Assembly (NCBI RefSeq): GCF_000513135.1
Contig: NZ_BAUV01000006.1
Span: 62,001 to 126,000 of the forward strand
Reading direction: 5' to 3'
Source: Halalkalibacter akibai JCM 9157
GTDB lineage: Bacteria; Bacillota; Bacilli; Bacillales; Bacillaceae_D
Length of the DNA: 64,000 nt
The notes beneath the pieces are model-generated. The model was not told the DNA's origin and did not search any database. It worked only from the letters and a program-made list of their open reading frames with translations. Below are positions 9,604 through 18,566 of the stretch, piece by piece (within the stretch, counting starts at the first letter, position 1; every line of letters starts with the position of its first letter). Both the position numbers and the translations under genes were made by a program.

Positions 9604-10434
9604 TTGAAGATCTATGACGGACATGTACATACCCCATATTGCCCCCACGGTACTAAAGATACTTTCTTTAAGTATTGTCAACAAGCAATTGACAACAACA
9701 TTACTGGGATAACATTTACAGAACATGCACCTCTGCCCCGTTCTTTTACTGATCCCACCCCTCTGCAGGATAGCGGAATGGATTGGAAATATTTAACAAG
9801 TTATTTTGAGGAAGTTATTCATGTTAAGAAAGAATTTAAAGGACACTTAGATGTAAATCTAGGCTTAGAGGTTGATTTTATAGAAGGATTTGAAAAAGAG
9901 ACAACGGAGTTTTTAAACGAGTATGGCGCTCTACTAGACGATAGTATTTTATCAGTTCATTTTCTAAAGATCGACGCTAATTATCTATGCTTAGATTATA
10001 GCCCAGATGTTTTTAAACAAGCAGGTGATTTATTAGGTTCTTTTGAAGCTGTATATAGGAAATATTTCGAAACTGTGCTTTCTTCAATTCAAGCTAACTT
10101 AGGCAAATACAAGCCTAAACGCATCGGTCACATTACACTAGCAAGGAAGTTTCATAAAAAACACCCTGTATCAGCTGATTACACTACAGAAATATCGAAT
10201 ATTTTAATGGAAATAAGAAATAAAGGATACGAGCTCGATTACAATGGTGCAGGTTGTGTTAAACCGCTTTGCAAAGAACCCTATCCTTATAATGAGGTTA
10301 TTAACGAAGCCATTAAACTTGGGATTCCACTTGTCTATGGTTCTGATGCTCACCAAGCCTCCGCTTTATTAAGCGGTTTTGAAAGTTTAACTCACAGAGA
10401 ACTGCTTAAGAAACCTCTTCTATTAAGAGATTGA
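9604..10434 (+). CDS. hisJ: Histidinol-phosphatase, PHP family
   Basis: The enzyme dephosphorylates histidinol phosphate, the penultimate step of histidine synthesis. The PHP-type metal motif DGHVHTPYCPHG opens the protein, with TEHAPLP, an LEVDFI block and a final GSDAH. TTG at 9604 is preferred over ATG at 9598 because the AAGGAG site then has normal spacing and the N-terminus matches B. subtilis HisJ; the product is 276 residues. It converges with refZ, and the two coding ends overlap by 12 bp. Confidence 0.88.
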   Translation: MKIYDGHVHTPYCPHGTKDTFFKYCQQAIDNNITGITFTEHAPLPRSFTDPTPLQDSGMDWKYLTSYFEEVIHVKKEFKGHLDVNLGLEVDFIEGFEKETTEFLNEYGALLDDSILSVHFLKIDANYLCLDYSPDVFKQAGDLLGSFEAVYRKYFETVLSSIQANLGKYKPKRIGHITLARKFHKKHPVSADYTTEISNILMEIRNKGYELDYNGAGCVKPLCKEPYPYNEVINEAIKLGIPLVYGSDAHQASALLSGFESLTHRELLKKPLLLRD

Positions 10435-11070
10435 TCTAGGCAACAGGAAGGCTGGAGTATTTCTCACTTCTTCAACACAAAGCCAAAGCTGGATCCAATT
10501 ACTAACATGCCTCATGTACTTGTCGATAAAATATGGCTCAGTTGTAGTAATTTGATAGAGTTCACTCAAATAGTGAGGAGACAAAAAAGGAATAGTGATC
10601 ATCGTTCGTAAATGAACAACAACTAAGTCAGTAGGTTGCTTCCTAAACTCTCCTCTTCTCATTCCGTTACGTAGCATTCCTTCTAGGTCATGTTTTTCTT
10701 TACGAAGATACGTAGACATTAATTCTCGGACAAGCATGGAGTCAAAGGTCATTTCTCTATGAACCATTCTTGCAACATAATGTTGAGCTGATTGGTATTC
10801 AATTAATGATTGAATGACAGAGAGTAACTGATCCTTAATTGAATTAGAGATTTTCTCAGTCTCTTCTTTTATTACATGGAGATAGCCTTCAAAGAACTGA
10901 GTCATTAATTCTTCATATAATCCTTTTTTTCCACCAAAATGATAGGAGACAAGGGCAACATTTACTTTTGCTTTACTAGCTATATCGCGTACCGAAGTAC
11001 CATCATAGCCTTGAGTATAAAAAAGTCTTGCAGCAGCGTCGAGTATCTTTTCTTTTTTCGTTTCCTTCAT
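10423..11070 (-). CDS. refZ: TetR-family regulator RefZ (YttP)
   Basis: RefZ is a DNA-binding protein that inhibits FtsZ ring formation near the poles during sporulation. The 215-residue protein has a TetR helix-turn-helix in its first ~50 residues (EKILDAAARLF, GTSVRDIASKAKVNVALVSYHF) and an all-helical C-terminal domain. Identity rests on sequence likeness and on its place between hisJ and ytsP, as in B. subtilis yttP. The 3' end overlaps hisJ by 12 bp. No RefZ-binding palindromes were identified in this window. Confidence 0.85.
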   Translation of the reverse strand: MKETKKEKILDAAARLFYTQGYDGTSVRDIASKAKVNVALVSYHFGGKKGLYEELMTQFFEGYLHVIKEETEKISNSIKDQLLSVIQSLIEYQSAQHYVARMVHREMTFDSMLVRELMSTYLRKEKHDLEGMLRNGMRRGEFRKQPTDLVVVHLRTMITIPFLSPHYLSELYQITTTEPYFIDKYMRHVSNWIQLWLCVEEVRNTPAFLLPRSIS

Positions 11071-11231
11071 TATGGTATCCCCCTTAGATCCGCATATATA
11101 ACCGTTTCGTCTCTTTTAGCCAATATCCTCTAGTTTTCGCTCGACAATCCTCTTGCACTTTTTGACAAAAACTAAAAATGTTGTCTAATTTACTCTACTT
11201 ATGTTGTTACAGACGATTGCAGTAGTTATAA

Positions 11232-11261
11232 TTGAATTTCTTACTGTTATTCTTGTAAAAT
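11232..11261 (+). promoter_or_regulatory. Possible sigma-A promoter of ytsP
   Basis: TTGAAT at 11232-11237, an 18-bp spacer and TAAAAT at 11256-11261, about 38 bp before the ytsP start. A second candidate (TTGACA with an 18-bp spacer and TAATTT) lies roughly 70 bp upstream. Confidence 0.35.
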
Positions 11262-11298
11262 ACAGATAGATATATTTTTTTAAGAAGGGAAGTTCTAT

Positions 11299-11778
11299 AT
11301 GTTTCAAACAGAGTCATACAAAGGTTCTTTAGAAGATAAATACAATAGTGTATCAAAACAATTAGACGCGTTATTAACTGGTGAAGAAGATTTTATTGCT
11401 AACTTAGCCAACGCTAGTGCTCTCTTATCTCAGTTTTTGCCTGAGGTGAATTGGGTTGGTTTTTATTTAAATAAAGATGAAGGTTTAGTACTTGGGCCTT
11501 TTCAAGGACTTCCTGCCTGCGTTCGAATTCCAGTTGGAAAAGGTGTATGTGGTACTGCTGTTGCAAAGAATCAAACCATGCTCGTTGATGATGTCCATCA
11601 ATTCCCTGGGCACATCGCCTGTGATGCTACTTCTCGCTCAGAGATTGTCATTCCCATTCGAAAAGATGGAACGATTATCGCCATCTTGGATATTGATAGT
11701 CCCGTTCTTGCACGCTTTTCTTTAGAAGAGAAAGTACTTTTAGAACGTTTTGTTCAGACGTTAGAGAAGCATCTTTAA
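11299..11778 (+). CDS. ytsP: Free methionine-(R)-sulfoxide reductase, GAF domain (YtsP)
   Basis: The enzyme reduces free methionine-R-sulfoxide, a repair function against oxidative damage. The 159-residue protein is one GAF domain. The three cysteines of the fRMsr family are present at 74, 84 and 108 (LPACVRIP, KGVCGTA, HIACDA), at the same spacing as Cys84/94/118 of E. coli fRMsr. VNWVGFYL near residue 50 is another signature. It stands alone on the plus strand and shares a bidirectional terminator with the convergent dgcP. Confidence 0.9.
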   Translation: MFQTESYKGSLEDKYNSVSKQLDALLTGEEDFIANLANASALLSQFLPEVNWVGFYLNKDEGLVLGPFQGLPACVRIPVGKGVCGTAVAKNQTMLVDDVHQFPGHIACDATSRSEIVIPIRKDGTIIAILDIDSPVLARFSLEEKVLLERFVQTLEKHL

Positions 11779-11821
11779 AACCATCTTTTTTTCGTGTTAT
11801 TTGATGTTATCTGAAACATAA

Positions 11822-11854
11822 TAAGGTCTGGAGCTTAGTAGCTCCAGACCTTTT
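11822..11854. terminator. Bidirectional terminator between ytsP and dgcP
   Basis: An 11-bp perfect stem AGGTCTGGAGC/GCTCCAGACCT with a 6-base loop is followed by TTTT on the plus strand; it lies three bases from the dgcP stop. Confidence 0.8.
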
Positions 11855-11856
11855 CT

Positions 11857-14025
11857 CTAATTAACAACAACTTGATTTTTCCCAGATTCTTTCGCCGTAT
11901 ATAAACCTTCATCTGCTTTTTTAAATAGACTTTGTAGTGAGGTTAGTTCTTCGGTTTTATCCCAAGAAGACACACCAACAGATATGGTTACTCTAGGACT
12001 TGTTTCAATTTCAACGTTTCTTACAATTCTTTGGGCGATTTTTTCTCCAACATCTATAGGTACTCTTGGTAAGTAGACAGCAAGCTCTTCTCCGCCCCAT
12101 CTAGCTGCAATGTCAATCTCTCTAATGTTACGTTTCAATACATTCGCTACTTGTATGATAATATCGTCTCCTACTTGATGACCAAATGTATCATTAATTT
12201 TCTTAAAGTTATCAATGTCAATTAACAAGAAAGTCCCTTGACCATCTGTTTGAAGAGATTCTTGAATGCGCTCATCAAGGTAGTTACGAGAAAATAATCG
12301 TGTCAGATGATCTGTAATAACCAATTTTTCTAATTCTTCATGAAGCATAGCATTTGTTAAAGCAAGCGTTGAATGATGAATAAGGGATTGAAGTAATTTA
12401 AACTGATGAAAGGTAAAGAAATAAGCATCTCTATGAACCGCTAATGCCATCCCCTTTAATTCTTTACTATGCATCATCGGAACAACAAGGATTGAATGAA
12501 ACCCTGGAAGATTAATTTCAGTCTCCTTATTCAATTCGCCAACAAACAGTGGTTCCTTTTCTTTTTTTATTTTACGAATAAAAGCATCTAATTTGCCAAC
12601 TATTGATTGTGAGAATAAGTGAGAACTTCCATCTAACACAACGGTTTCTCCATTGCCTTGAAAAATAAAGAAACCAACTTCCTCTGCTCCAAGTGATTCT
12701 ATAATTTGATCAGTCATATAGTTAATCGTATCTGATAACCGTAAATTTAAATTTAGTTGATGAGTAGTTTGATTAATAAGTTGCAAGTCCTTTATCAAGT
12801 TTTGTGATTGTTGGTTAATTTCTGCGTTTTCTAACGCAATACCACCTGTATCTGCTAACATTTCTATAAAACTGAAGTCTTCCTTCGTTATAGACTCATC
12901 CAGTTTTGCTTGTATTTCCATAACACCATATACACCTTGTTTTCCTCTTAACGGTGCGTAAACATACATTCTTTGTTCATTTACATCTGTATCTACCTTG
13001 ATTTGTCCAGTTACATAGGCATTCTCAGCCATACTATTGTCGCTATTCAAACCATATTTAAACAGTTTGACAGGTAAATTTTCTTTTACTTTCCATTCTT
13101 GAGACAAAAGTAAAAAAATTTCAAAAGAAGGATTAGCTTGTTTTAATGCTTTTAATATTTCAGCTAAAATCTCGTCAATATCCATCGTTGAATGAAATTT
13201 CTTTGTTACTTGCATTAATATATTTCTTCGTTCATTATCTCTATTTCTAAGCTCTAATTTATAACTCGATTCAATCAAAGGAACTAGTGTATGAAGCCAT
13301 TGTTGTATTTCTTTTTTCATTTCATCCTGATTGCCTACCAATGAAAACATAAAAAGCAATACAACTTCCCCATCTACTCGGACTGGAAAAACTAGATACT
13401 GCTCCTTAATAATAAAAGGATTCTCTCTTTCAGCAAGTTGAGGTAGCCAATCATTGACTTTTTCAAAATCCGGCATTTCCTCAAATAAGGAAACAAACAT
13501 CTCGCCCTTTTTTTCCAATACATGAAATGATTGAAAAAACGGCTGATCTAATACATTCTCTCTTAAAACATGAATTAGCTTGTTAAAGTCTAATTGGAAA
13601 TTCAGATGGTTTTGAAGTTTGTTTATCGTTATTTTCGATAATCCATTTTTCTCACTTGAAGTCGACAATCCTAATGCTAGTCCCTCGATAAACAGTTGTG
13701 CTTCTTTTAATTGTTCCGTTTGAGATGTTATAAGGCCTATGTAGAATTGAGTCTCACCTTGTTCTTCTAAATTAATACGGTAATTGATCTTTTCAAATTC
13801 CTGAAACGTTTCTATTTTATTGGTCTTGAATGGTCTTTGAAAAAAAGCTAGAGCTGTTAATAAGGATTTAGAAGAATAACCTATTTCATAATAGGTTAAG
13901 ACTTTTTTATCTGTAGCAACATAAAGGATGGCTGGTTTGACAAAATCAATCCTTTTCAATGATTTAACTAAAAGCTTTTCTATAGAGTGAAGAAAAAGGC
14001 TTTCTTTATCTATGGTACTATTCAC
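11857..14025 (-). CDS. dgcP: Diguanylate cyclase with GAF domains (DgcP/YtrP-like)
   Basis: Predicted to make cyclic-di-GMP. The 722-residue soluble protein has a long sensory N-terminus including at least two GAF-like regions (about 270-400 and 420-560) and a C-terminal GGDEF domain (about 570-722). The active site is GGEEL at 644-648 with FGHQVGDD upstream, so it should be catalytically competent. An inhibitory I-site RxxD is present at 635-638, five residues before GGEEL. The start is GTG at 14025 with a GGTGGTGAG site. It is longer than B. subtilis DgcP, mainly in the N-terminus. Position next to rpsD matches ytrP. Confidence 0.88.
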   Translation of the reverse strand: MNSTIDKESLFLHSIEKLLVKSLKRIDFVKPAILYVATDKKVLTYYEIGYSSKSLLTALAFFQRPFKTNKIETFQEFEKINYRINLEEQGETQFYIGLITSQTEQLKEAQLFIEGLALGLSTSSEKNGLSKITINKLQNHLNFQLDFNKLIHVLRENVLDQPFFQSFHVLEKKGEMFVSLFEEMPDFEKVNDWLPQLAERENPFIIKEQYLVFPVRVDGEVVLLFMFSLVGNQDEMKKEIQQWLHTLVPLIESSYKLELRNRDNERRNILMQVTKKFHSTMDIDEILAEILKALKQANPSFEIFLLLSQEWKVKENLPVKLFKYGLNSDNSMAENAYVTGQIKVDTDVNEQRMYVYAPLRGKQGVYGVMEIQAKLDESITKEDFSFIEMLADTGGIALENAEINQQSQNLIKDLQLINQTTHQLNLNLRLSDTINYMTDQIIESLGAEEVGFFIFQGNGETVVLDGSSHLFSQSIVGKLDAFIRKIKKEKEPLFVGELNKETEINLPGFHSILVVPMMHSKELKGMALAVHRDAYFFTFHQFKLLQSLIHHSTLALTNAMLHEELEKLVITDHLTRLFSRNYLDERIQESLQTDGQGTFLLIDIDNFKKINDTFGHQVGDDIIIQVANVLKRNIREIDIAARWGGEELAVYLPRVPIDVGEKIAQRIVRNVEIETSPRVTISVGVSSWDKTEELTSLQSLFKKADEGLYTAKESGKNQVVVN

Positions 14026-14193
14026 ATTTACTCACCACCGTTCATTATAGGATAATATACCTAACTGTGTTTTCATTTCAGTTTATTGACACGATACGTT
14101 TTTTTGAATTTTTCTAGGTCTATATCTCTATTATAAAACAAGTTATCGAAGAAGACTATGTTTAGCAGAGATTTTCATTAATAATATATTTAA

Positions 14194-14222
14194 TTGACAT
14201 TCGATACACAAATTTATATAAT
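14194..14222 (+). promoter_or_regulatory. Sigma-A promoter of rpsD
   Basis: Perfect TTGACA (14194-14199), a 17-bp spacer and perfect TATAAT (14217-14222), about 195 bp before the rpsD start, leaving a long untranslated leader. Confidence 0.88.
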
Positions 14223-14229
14223 ATTCTTT

Positions 14230-14417
14230 GTGTGAAATAAGACAGCCAAGGTAAATATACTTGAAATCATTTTGTTCCTCTGCGGCTGCAAAAAAGAGGT
14301 GCATCGTGTAACTTCTAGCTGTCGAAGCGAAGATGCATGAAAGCAAAATGAATCATGTATGAGATTACCAAGCGGTTGTTATTTTGCAACATCAAAATAA
14401 CAAGGAGGAGTCAAATT
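14230..14417 (+). promoter_or_regulatory. rpsD mRNA leader, probable S4-binding autoregulatory element
   Basis: About 185 nt separate the promoter from the start codon. The segment has several complementary blocks, including GATGCAT near 14331 against GTGCATC near 14298, and ends with AAGGAGGAG. In B. subtilis ribosomal protein S4 represses its own translation by binding a structured leader of this kind. The function here is inferred from position and length; I did not fold it. Confidence 0.5.
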
Positions 14418-15020
14418 ATGGCTCGTTATACAGGTCCATCTTGGAAATTATCTCGTCGTTTAGGAATCTCTCTAAGCGGTACGGGTAAAGAATTAGCAAA
14501 ACGTCCGTATGCTCCAGGGCAACACGGTCCAAACCAACGTAAGAAATTATCAGAGTACGGTCTTCAACTTCAAGAAAAGCAAAAGCTTCGTCACATGTAC
14601 GGAGTAAATGAGCGTCAATTCCGTCGTATTTTTGATGATGCTGGTAAAATGCCTGGTATCCACGGTGAGAACTTCATGATTCTTCTTGAGTCTCGTCTTG
14701 ATAACTTAGTTTACCGTATGGGTCTTGCTCGCACTCGTCGTGCAGCTCGCCAATTAGTAAACCACGGTCATGTTCTTGTTGATGGCGGACGCGTAGATAT
14801 CCCATCTTACCGCGTTAAACCTGGCCAAGCAATCAGCCTTCGTGAAAAGTCACGTAACCTTGACGTTGTTAAAGAAGCTCTAGAAGCTAATGACTTCGTT
14901 CCTGGATATGTAACTTTTGATGCTGAGAGCTTACAAGGAACTTTCACTCGTCTTCCTGAGCGTGCTGAGTTACCTGCTGAAATTACAGAAGCACTTATCG
15001 TTGAGTTCTACTCTCGTTAA
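14418..15020 (+). CDS. rpsD: 30S ribosomal protein S4
   Basis: S4 is a primary binder of 16S rRNA in the small subunit. The product is 200 residues from [11 protein letters not shown], matching the B. subtilis length. The ATG at 14418 has AAGGAGGAG at ideal distance; the open frame upstream is leader. The protein has the N-terminal S4 region and the RNA-binding S4 domain (about 90-155, [12 protein letters not shown] through GHVLVDG). Codon use is strongly biased, as expected for a highly expressed gene. It is monocistronic, with a strong promoter and terminator. Confidence 0.98.
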   Translation: MARYTGPSWKLSRRLGISLSGTGKELAKRPYAPGQHGPNQRKKLSEYGLQLQEKQKLRHMYGVNERQFRRIFDDAGKMPGIHGENFMILLESRLDNLVYRMGLARTRRAARQLVNHGHVLVDGGRVDIPSYRVKPGQAISLREKSRNLDVVKEALEANDFVPGYVTFDAESLQGTFTRLPERAELPAEITEALIVEFYSR

Positions 15021-15027
15021 GTTCTTG

Positions 15028-15059
15028 AACCCCCGCTATATAATAGCGGGGGTTTTTTA
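15028..15059 (+). terminator. rpsD terminator
   Basis: A GC-rich 12-bp stem AACCCCCGCTAT/ATAGCGGGGGTT with a 3-base loop leads into a T6 run, seven bases after the stop codon. Confidence 0.93.
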
Positions 15060-15160
15060 TTGCAGTGTTTTTGTTGGTAATTCATCCTCTATAGAGTCAT
15101 GGAATCACGCGAAAAAATCTCTTTTAGATCAACAACTCTCAAGTAAACAGTCTAATTAGA

Positions 15161-15198
15161 AAGAAAACACCAAGGAACCCTTGGCGTTTTCTTTTTTT
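15161..15198. terminator. Bidirectional terminator, 3' of the sortase gene
   Basis: Arms AAGAAAACACCAAG and CTTGGCGTTTTCTT enclose a short loop; the plus strand continues into T7, and the minus strand into a T-rich tract. It is about 20 bp from the sortase stop. Nothing else is recognised in 15061-15160. Confidence 0.7.
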
Positions 15199-15218
15199 AG
15201 TAATATTAATCTTTACGA

Positions 15219-15974
15219 CTACTCGTTCATTACTCGTCTCGCATGTACAACAAATCTAGCATCATTAAACTCATAGGAACATGTAGATAACGTCAAGATC
15301 TGCTCTACTTCATTCCAATTAAGCGATTTCTGAATAACCGATCTTGCTCCAACCTCTTGCAGGAACTGTAGATAATCACGATTTGATCTGAAATTAGGCT
15401 CGATGTAATAATAACTAGTATCTGTTACGTATGCAGAAAAAACTTCCCATTTCGTTTCCTCATGTAGAGTTTGGATTGTAATGATTTGATTCTCTTGAAA
15501 AAAGTCATTGTCTTGATAATTGACTAAATCCTTGAACATTGAGCCATCCCTCATATGATGACCATATAGAATCGTATTTTTTTGTGTTAACTCCGGGGCA
15601 TTCCGATAATCCATAAAAATGGTTCCCGCTTCTGAACTCCTGCCATGAAAATCATGATCTAGATAGAAGTCATTATTATCAGTTTGCACTACCGGATAAT
15701 CAATCTTTGTATTAGGTATGGTAATCCACCCAATCGTATCCTTGTTCTGCTTAAGGAGTGCTTCAAACTTATCAAAAGTGATTAGCTCCTCTGTTTTATT
15801 CGATTCTTCTTTAACTGTCTTTTCGTTTAACAAAGGTTGAACACTATGCTCTTCTCTCAACTGTTCATACGTTTGGTTAGTTTGATAACTTGCATAAACT
15901 GATTGAAATACATGAAACATCGAAAAGGCAAATAAAGCTATGAATAGAAGTAGAATCAGACGGTTTATAATCAT
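15219..15974 (-). CDS. srtB: Class B sortase
   Basis: This transpeptidase anchors surface proteins to peptidoglycan. The 251-residue protein has an N-terminal signal-anchor (about 5-28) and a C-terminal sortase domain. Catalytic residues are visible: His139 in YGHHMRDGSMF, Cys232 in TLSTC and Arg240 in NDARFVVHARRV. The GHxMxDGSMF and TLSTC patterns point to class B rather than class A or D. Its probable substrate is the FAS1 protein encoded immediately upstream on the same strand, which carries an IPQTS-type signal once a frameshift is corrected. The recognition motif is inferred only from this pairing. Confidence 0.85.
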   Translation of the reverse strand: MIINRLILLLFIALFAFSMFHVFQSVYASYQTNQTYEQLREEHSVQPLLNEKTVKEESNKTEELITFDKFEALLKQNKDTIGWITIPNTKIDYPVVQTDNNDFYLDHDFHGRSSEAGTIFMDYRNAPELTQKNTILYGHHMRDGSMFKDLVNYQDNDFFQENQIITIQTLHEETKWEVFSAYVTDTSYYYIEPNFRSNRDYLQFLQEVGARSVIQKSLNWNEVEQILTLSTCSYEFNDARFVVHARRVMNE

Positions 15975-16028
15975 AAAAGCAACACCCTAACTTATTTACA
16001 GCAAATCTTATTCAACGGAAAAACGTAA

Positions 16029-16630
16029 TTATCTACTAGCTAATTGAGATTTTCTCATAAAGAATATCATTCCAACTGCTGCTAAGATAGTTAACAAAAC
16101 ATATGGCATAACAGAGTTATTACTTGTTTGAGGAATGGACTCTTGCTCCCTACGGGAATTAAAACAGAATCAATTACGTGAATCACACCGTTTGACGCTT
16201 CGATGTCTGCCGTAATCACATTAGCATCATTTACTTGAACAGGATCTAAAGAAATGATTACTTTTTCTCCATTTAAAGTCTCCACTTCCATACCATCTTC
16301 TAAATCAGCTGACTTCACGTTACCTGCTACAACATGATACAAAAGAATATTTGCTAACTCTTCGCTAGCTAAGAGTTCTTCCGCTGTCATATCTAATTCA
16401 TTAAGTAAAGTTGCGAAAGCTTCATCTGTTGGAGCAAATACGGTAAATGGCCCATCCCCTTTAAGCGCTTCCACAAGTTCTGCTGCTTGAACAGCGGCTA
16501 CTAACGTATTAAAATCATCTGCTGCAATTGCCGTATCGACAATATCTCCTTCTTCAGCTAAAACAGCCATTGACGTTGACATGACCACCATAAAAACTAA
16601 CATCATGATAAACCCTTTAAACTTTTTCAT
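16029..16630 (-). CDS. Secreted fasciclin (FAS1) domain protein with C-terminal sorting signal (frameshift near 16154)
   Basis: Predicted cell-surface adhesin-like protein. Residues 1-25 are a signal peptide ending LAEE. One FAS1 domain follows (about 30-160), with the H1-like [11 protein letters not shown] and H2-like [12 protein letters not shown] motifs. As read, the frame ends soon after VLIP. One base added in the short C/G run at about 16154 gives a second frame encoding [12 protein letters not shown], a hydrophobic span ([16 protein letters not shown]) and a basic end RKSQLASR, i.e. an LPxTG-like sorting signal, stopping at 16029. The sortase gene directly downstream supports this correction. 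FAS1 function in Bacillus is poorly known. Confidence 0.8.
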
Positions 16631-16774
16631 TTTAACTCCTCCTTAATTTTTGTATAACTTACATATATGTAATGTATAACTATTTTGTAATTATGTAAAG
16701 CAATAACTTCCATTTTTTTATTTTATTTGTTGAGAAACAATTTTTATTAAAGATAGTTACTTGCATTTAGATGT

Positions 16775-16807
16775 CAAAAAACGAAGAGCTACAAAAGCCC
16801 TTCGTTC
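16775..16807 (-). terminator. tyrS terminator
   Basis: On the minus strand AACGAAGGGCT pairs with AGCTCTTCGTT (one mismatch) and is followed by T6. It lies just past the tyrosyl-tRNA synthetase stop. Confidence 0.75.
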
Positions 16808-16811
16808 TACC

Positions 16812-18056
16812 TTACTTTTTATTAACCTTAATAAATTTACGCTTCCCAACTTGGAGGATTAAGCCGTCTTCAATTTCCACTTGGAGTTGGACATCCTCAA
16901 CCTTTTCTTCATTGATTTTTACACCACCATTTTGAATCATTCGACGTGCTTCACCTTTAGAATTTTGCAGCTTTAATTCTACTAATAAATCGACAATCCA
17001 AATTGGAGATTCACCTTCCCAGGTAACCTCAGGAATATCTGTTGGGAGTGAACGCTTTTGAAATACCGTTTGAAAATATGTTATTGCTTCTTCTGCAGCC
17101 TCTTTACTGTGATACATTTCAACAAACTTAGCTCCTAGATTCATTTTCGCATCACGAGGATGAATCGTTCCCTCTTTAATACCTGCTTCTAACTTCTCAA
17201 TTTCATCCATTGGCATATCGGTTGCTAATTTATAATATTTAACCATTAATTCATCCGGAATAGACATTGATTTACCAAAGATTTCATTTGGCGATTCATC
17301 AATACCAATATAATTATTTAGTGACTTAGACATTTTCCGCTCACCATCAAGTCCTTCTATTAAAGGAAGCGTCATCGCTACCTGCTTTTCTTTACCATAA
17401 GCTTCTTGTAATGTTCGACCCATCAGTAAGTTGAATTTTTGATCTGTTCCTCCAATTTCAATATCTGTATCAAGAGCAACAGAGTCATAACCTTGCATGA
17501 GCGGATAGAAGAATTCGTGTACTGAAATAGGTTGACCAGACTTATAACGCTTTTCAAAATCGTCACGTTCTAACATCCTTGCAACAGTCATGTTAGCAGC
17601 TAGTTTGACAACGTCTTCGAATTGTAAAGGCTTTAGCCATTCAGAATTATAGTATATGGTTACTTTTTCCATATCAAGTATCTTCCCATATTGTTGAACA
17701 TAAGTTTCAGCATTTTTCTTCACTTCATCATCGGTTAATTGTTTTCTCGTTTCTGACTTGCCAGTAGGGTCTCCAATTCGACCAGTAAAATCTCCAATTA
17801 GCATTTGAATTTCATGTCCAAGCTCTTGAAACTGACGTAACTTATGAAGAGGAACTGTATGACCAATATGAACATCTGGTGCAGATGGATCCATTCCTAA
17901 CTTTATCTTAAGAGGCTTGCCCGTAAAAACTGACTTCTCTATTTTTCTACGAAATTCACTTTCGGGTACGATTTCAACAACTCCTCTTTGTAAATAAGCC
18001 AGTTGTCTTTCTACTTCTTTTTCCTGCTCTGGTGTTAGTGTAAATTCCTTATCCAT
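16812..18056 (-). CDS. tyrS: Tyrosyl-tRNA synthetase, TyrZ/KMSKS type
   Basis: It charges tRNA-Tyr with tyrosine. The 414-residue class I synthetase has HIGHT at about 63-67, [14 protein letters not shown], and KMSKS near 243, with a C-terminal S4-like RNA-binding domain (about 350-410). The exact KMSKS and the [11 protein letters not shown] start resemble B. subtilis TyrZ rather than TyrS1, which has a divergent KFGKT-type motif. Yet it occupies the classical tyrS position next to rpsD/acsA and is controlled by a T-box. Its leader is about 500 nt because a family A repeat lies between the T-box and the start codon. Confidence 0.93.
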   Translation of the reverse strand: MDKEFTLTPEQEKEVERQLAYLQRGVVEIVPESEFRRKIEKSVFTGKPLKIKLGMDPSAPDVHIGHTVPLHKLRQFQELGHEIQMLIGDFTGRIGDPTGKSETRKQLTDDEVKKNAETYVQQYGKILDMEKVTIYYNSEWLKPLQFEDVVKLAANMTVARMLERDDFEKRYKSGQPISVHEFFYPLMQGYDSVALDTDIEIGGTDQKFNLLMGRTLQEAYGKEKQVAMTLPLIEGLDGERKMSKSLNNYIGIDESPNEIFGKSMSIPDELMVKYYKLATDMPMDEIEKLEAGIKEGTIHPRDAKMNLGAKFVEMYHSKEAAEEAITYFQTVFQKRSLPTDIPEVTWEGESPIWIVDLLVELKLQNSKGEARRMIQNGGVKINEEKVEDVQLQVEIEDGLILQVGKRKFIKVNKK

Positions 18057-18083
18057 TGTAAGCCTCCATTAATTTTTATTTAG

Positions 18084-18308
18084 TGACTGTTTTCGCATAC
18101 TTGTTGTTTATGGATTACGCTTTTCACCACATGTTCGTTACATTGCGCTCCAGCCACTCGCTTTCCGCGGGGAGGTGCCGAGCCTCCTCGGCTGCACCTG
18201 TGAGGTCTCGGCCCTACCTCTAGATCCCGCAGGAGTCGAGTGACTTCCGCTCCGTTTCACTTAGAGGAAAAACTACTACATAGCAACAGCATTTACGAAA
18301 ACAGCTTT
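18084..18308. repeat. Family A repeat copy A3 (long form) inside the tyrS leader
   Basis: Ends TGACTGTTTTCGC (18084) and the inverse CGAAAACAGCT (18296-18306) form terminal inverted repeats. The core arms CCACTCGCTTTCCGCGGGG and CGCAGGAGTCGAGTGAC can pair. The copy sits wholly between the T-box terminator and the tyrS start codon, so it is transcribed in the tyrS mRNA when the T-box reads through. Confidence 0.8.
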
Positions 18309-18320
18309 TAAATTTAAACA

Positions 18321-18560
18321 CAAAAAAAACTCCTCCTAAAAAAGGGACGAGATTCTCGCGTTACCACCCTTGTTGAAGAAAAATAAAACTTTTCTCCCAC
18401 TTCATTATTATAACGGCATGACCGTTCTTTGCTTATCACAAAGAAAAGCTCCTGATTGTAATTCATCCATAACTTTTGTACTAATTCTCACCACCATTAG
18501 CTCTCTTAAACAGGGAAGTACGGACTACTTCGATCATTCTTCGCTTCATATTTAATTATT
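18321..18560 (-). promoter_or_regulatory. T-box riboswitch controlling tyrS (tRNA-Tyr)
   Basis: The conserved T-box AGGGTGGTAACGCG is at 18370-18357 on the minus strand, followed by GAGAATCTCGTCCCT, which can form the antiterminator. TGGT would pair with the ACCA end of tRNA-Tyr. A competing hairpin (CTCGTCC against GGAGGAG, one mismatch) followed by T8 at about 18328-18321 is the terminator. The stem I region has AGAGAGC and UAC triplets suited to a tyrosine specifier; which UAC is used was not resolved. The consensus ACC is AAC here. Confidence 0.88.
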
Positions 18561-18566
18561 GTTTTC

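Noticed and set aside
14277-14346. Possible tRNA or small RNA in the rpsD leader
   Set aside because: Pairing blocks exist but no tRNA features (T-loop GTTCRA or acceptor stem); an S4-type leader is a better fit.
18370-18555. Plus-strand open frame of 61 codons
   Set aside because: It is antisense to the tyrS T-box and has no ribosome site.
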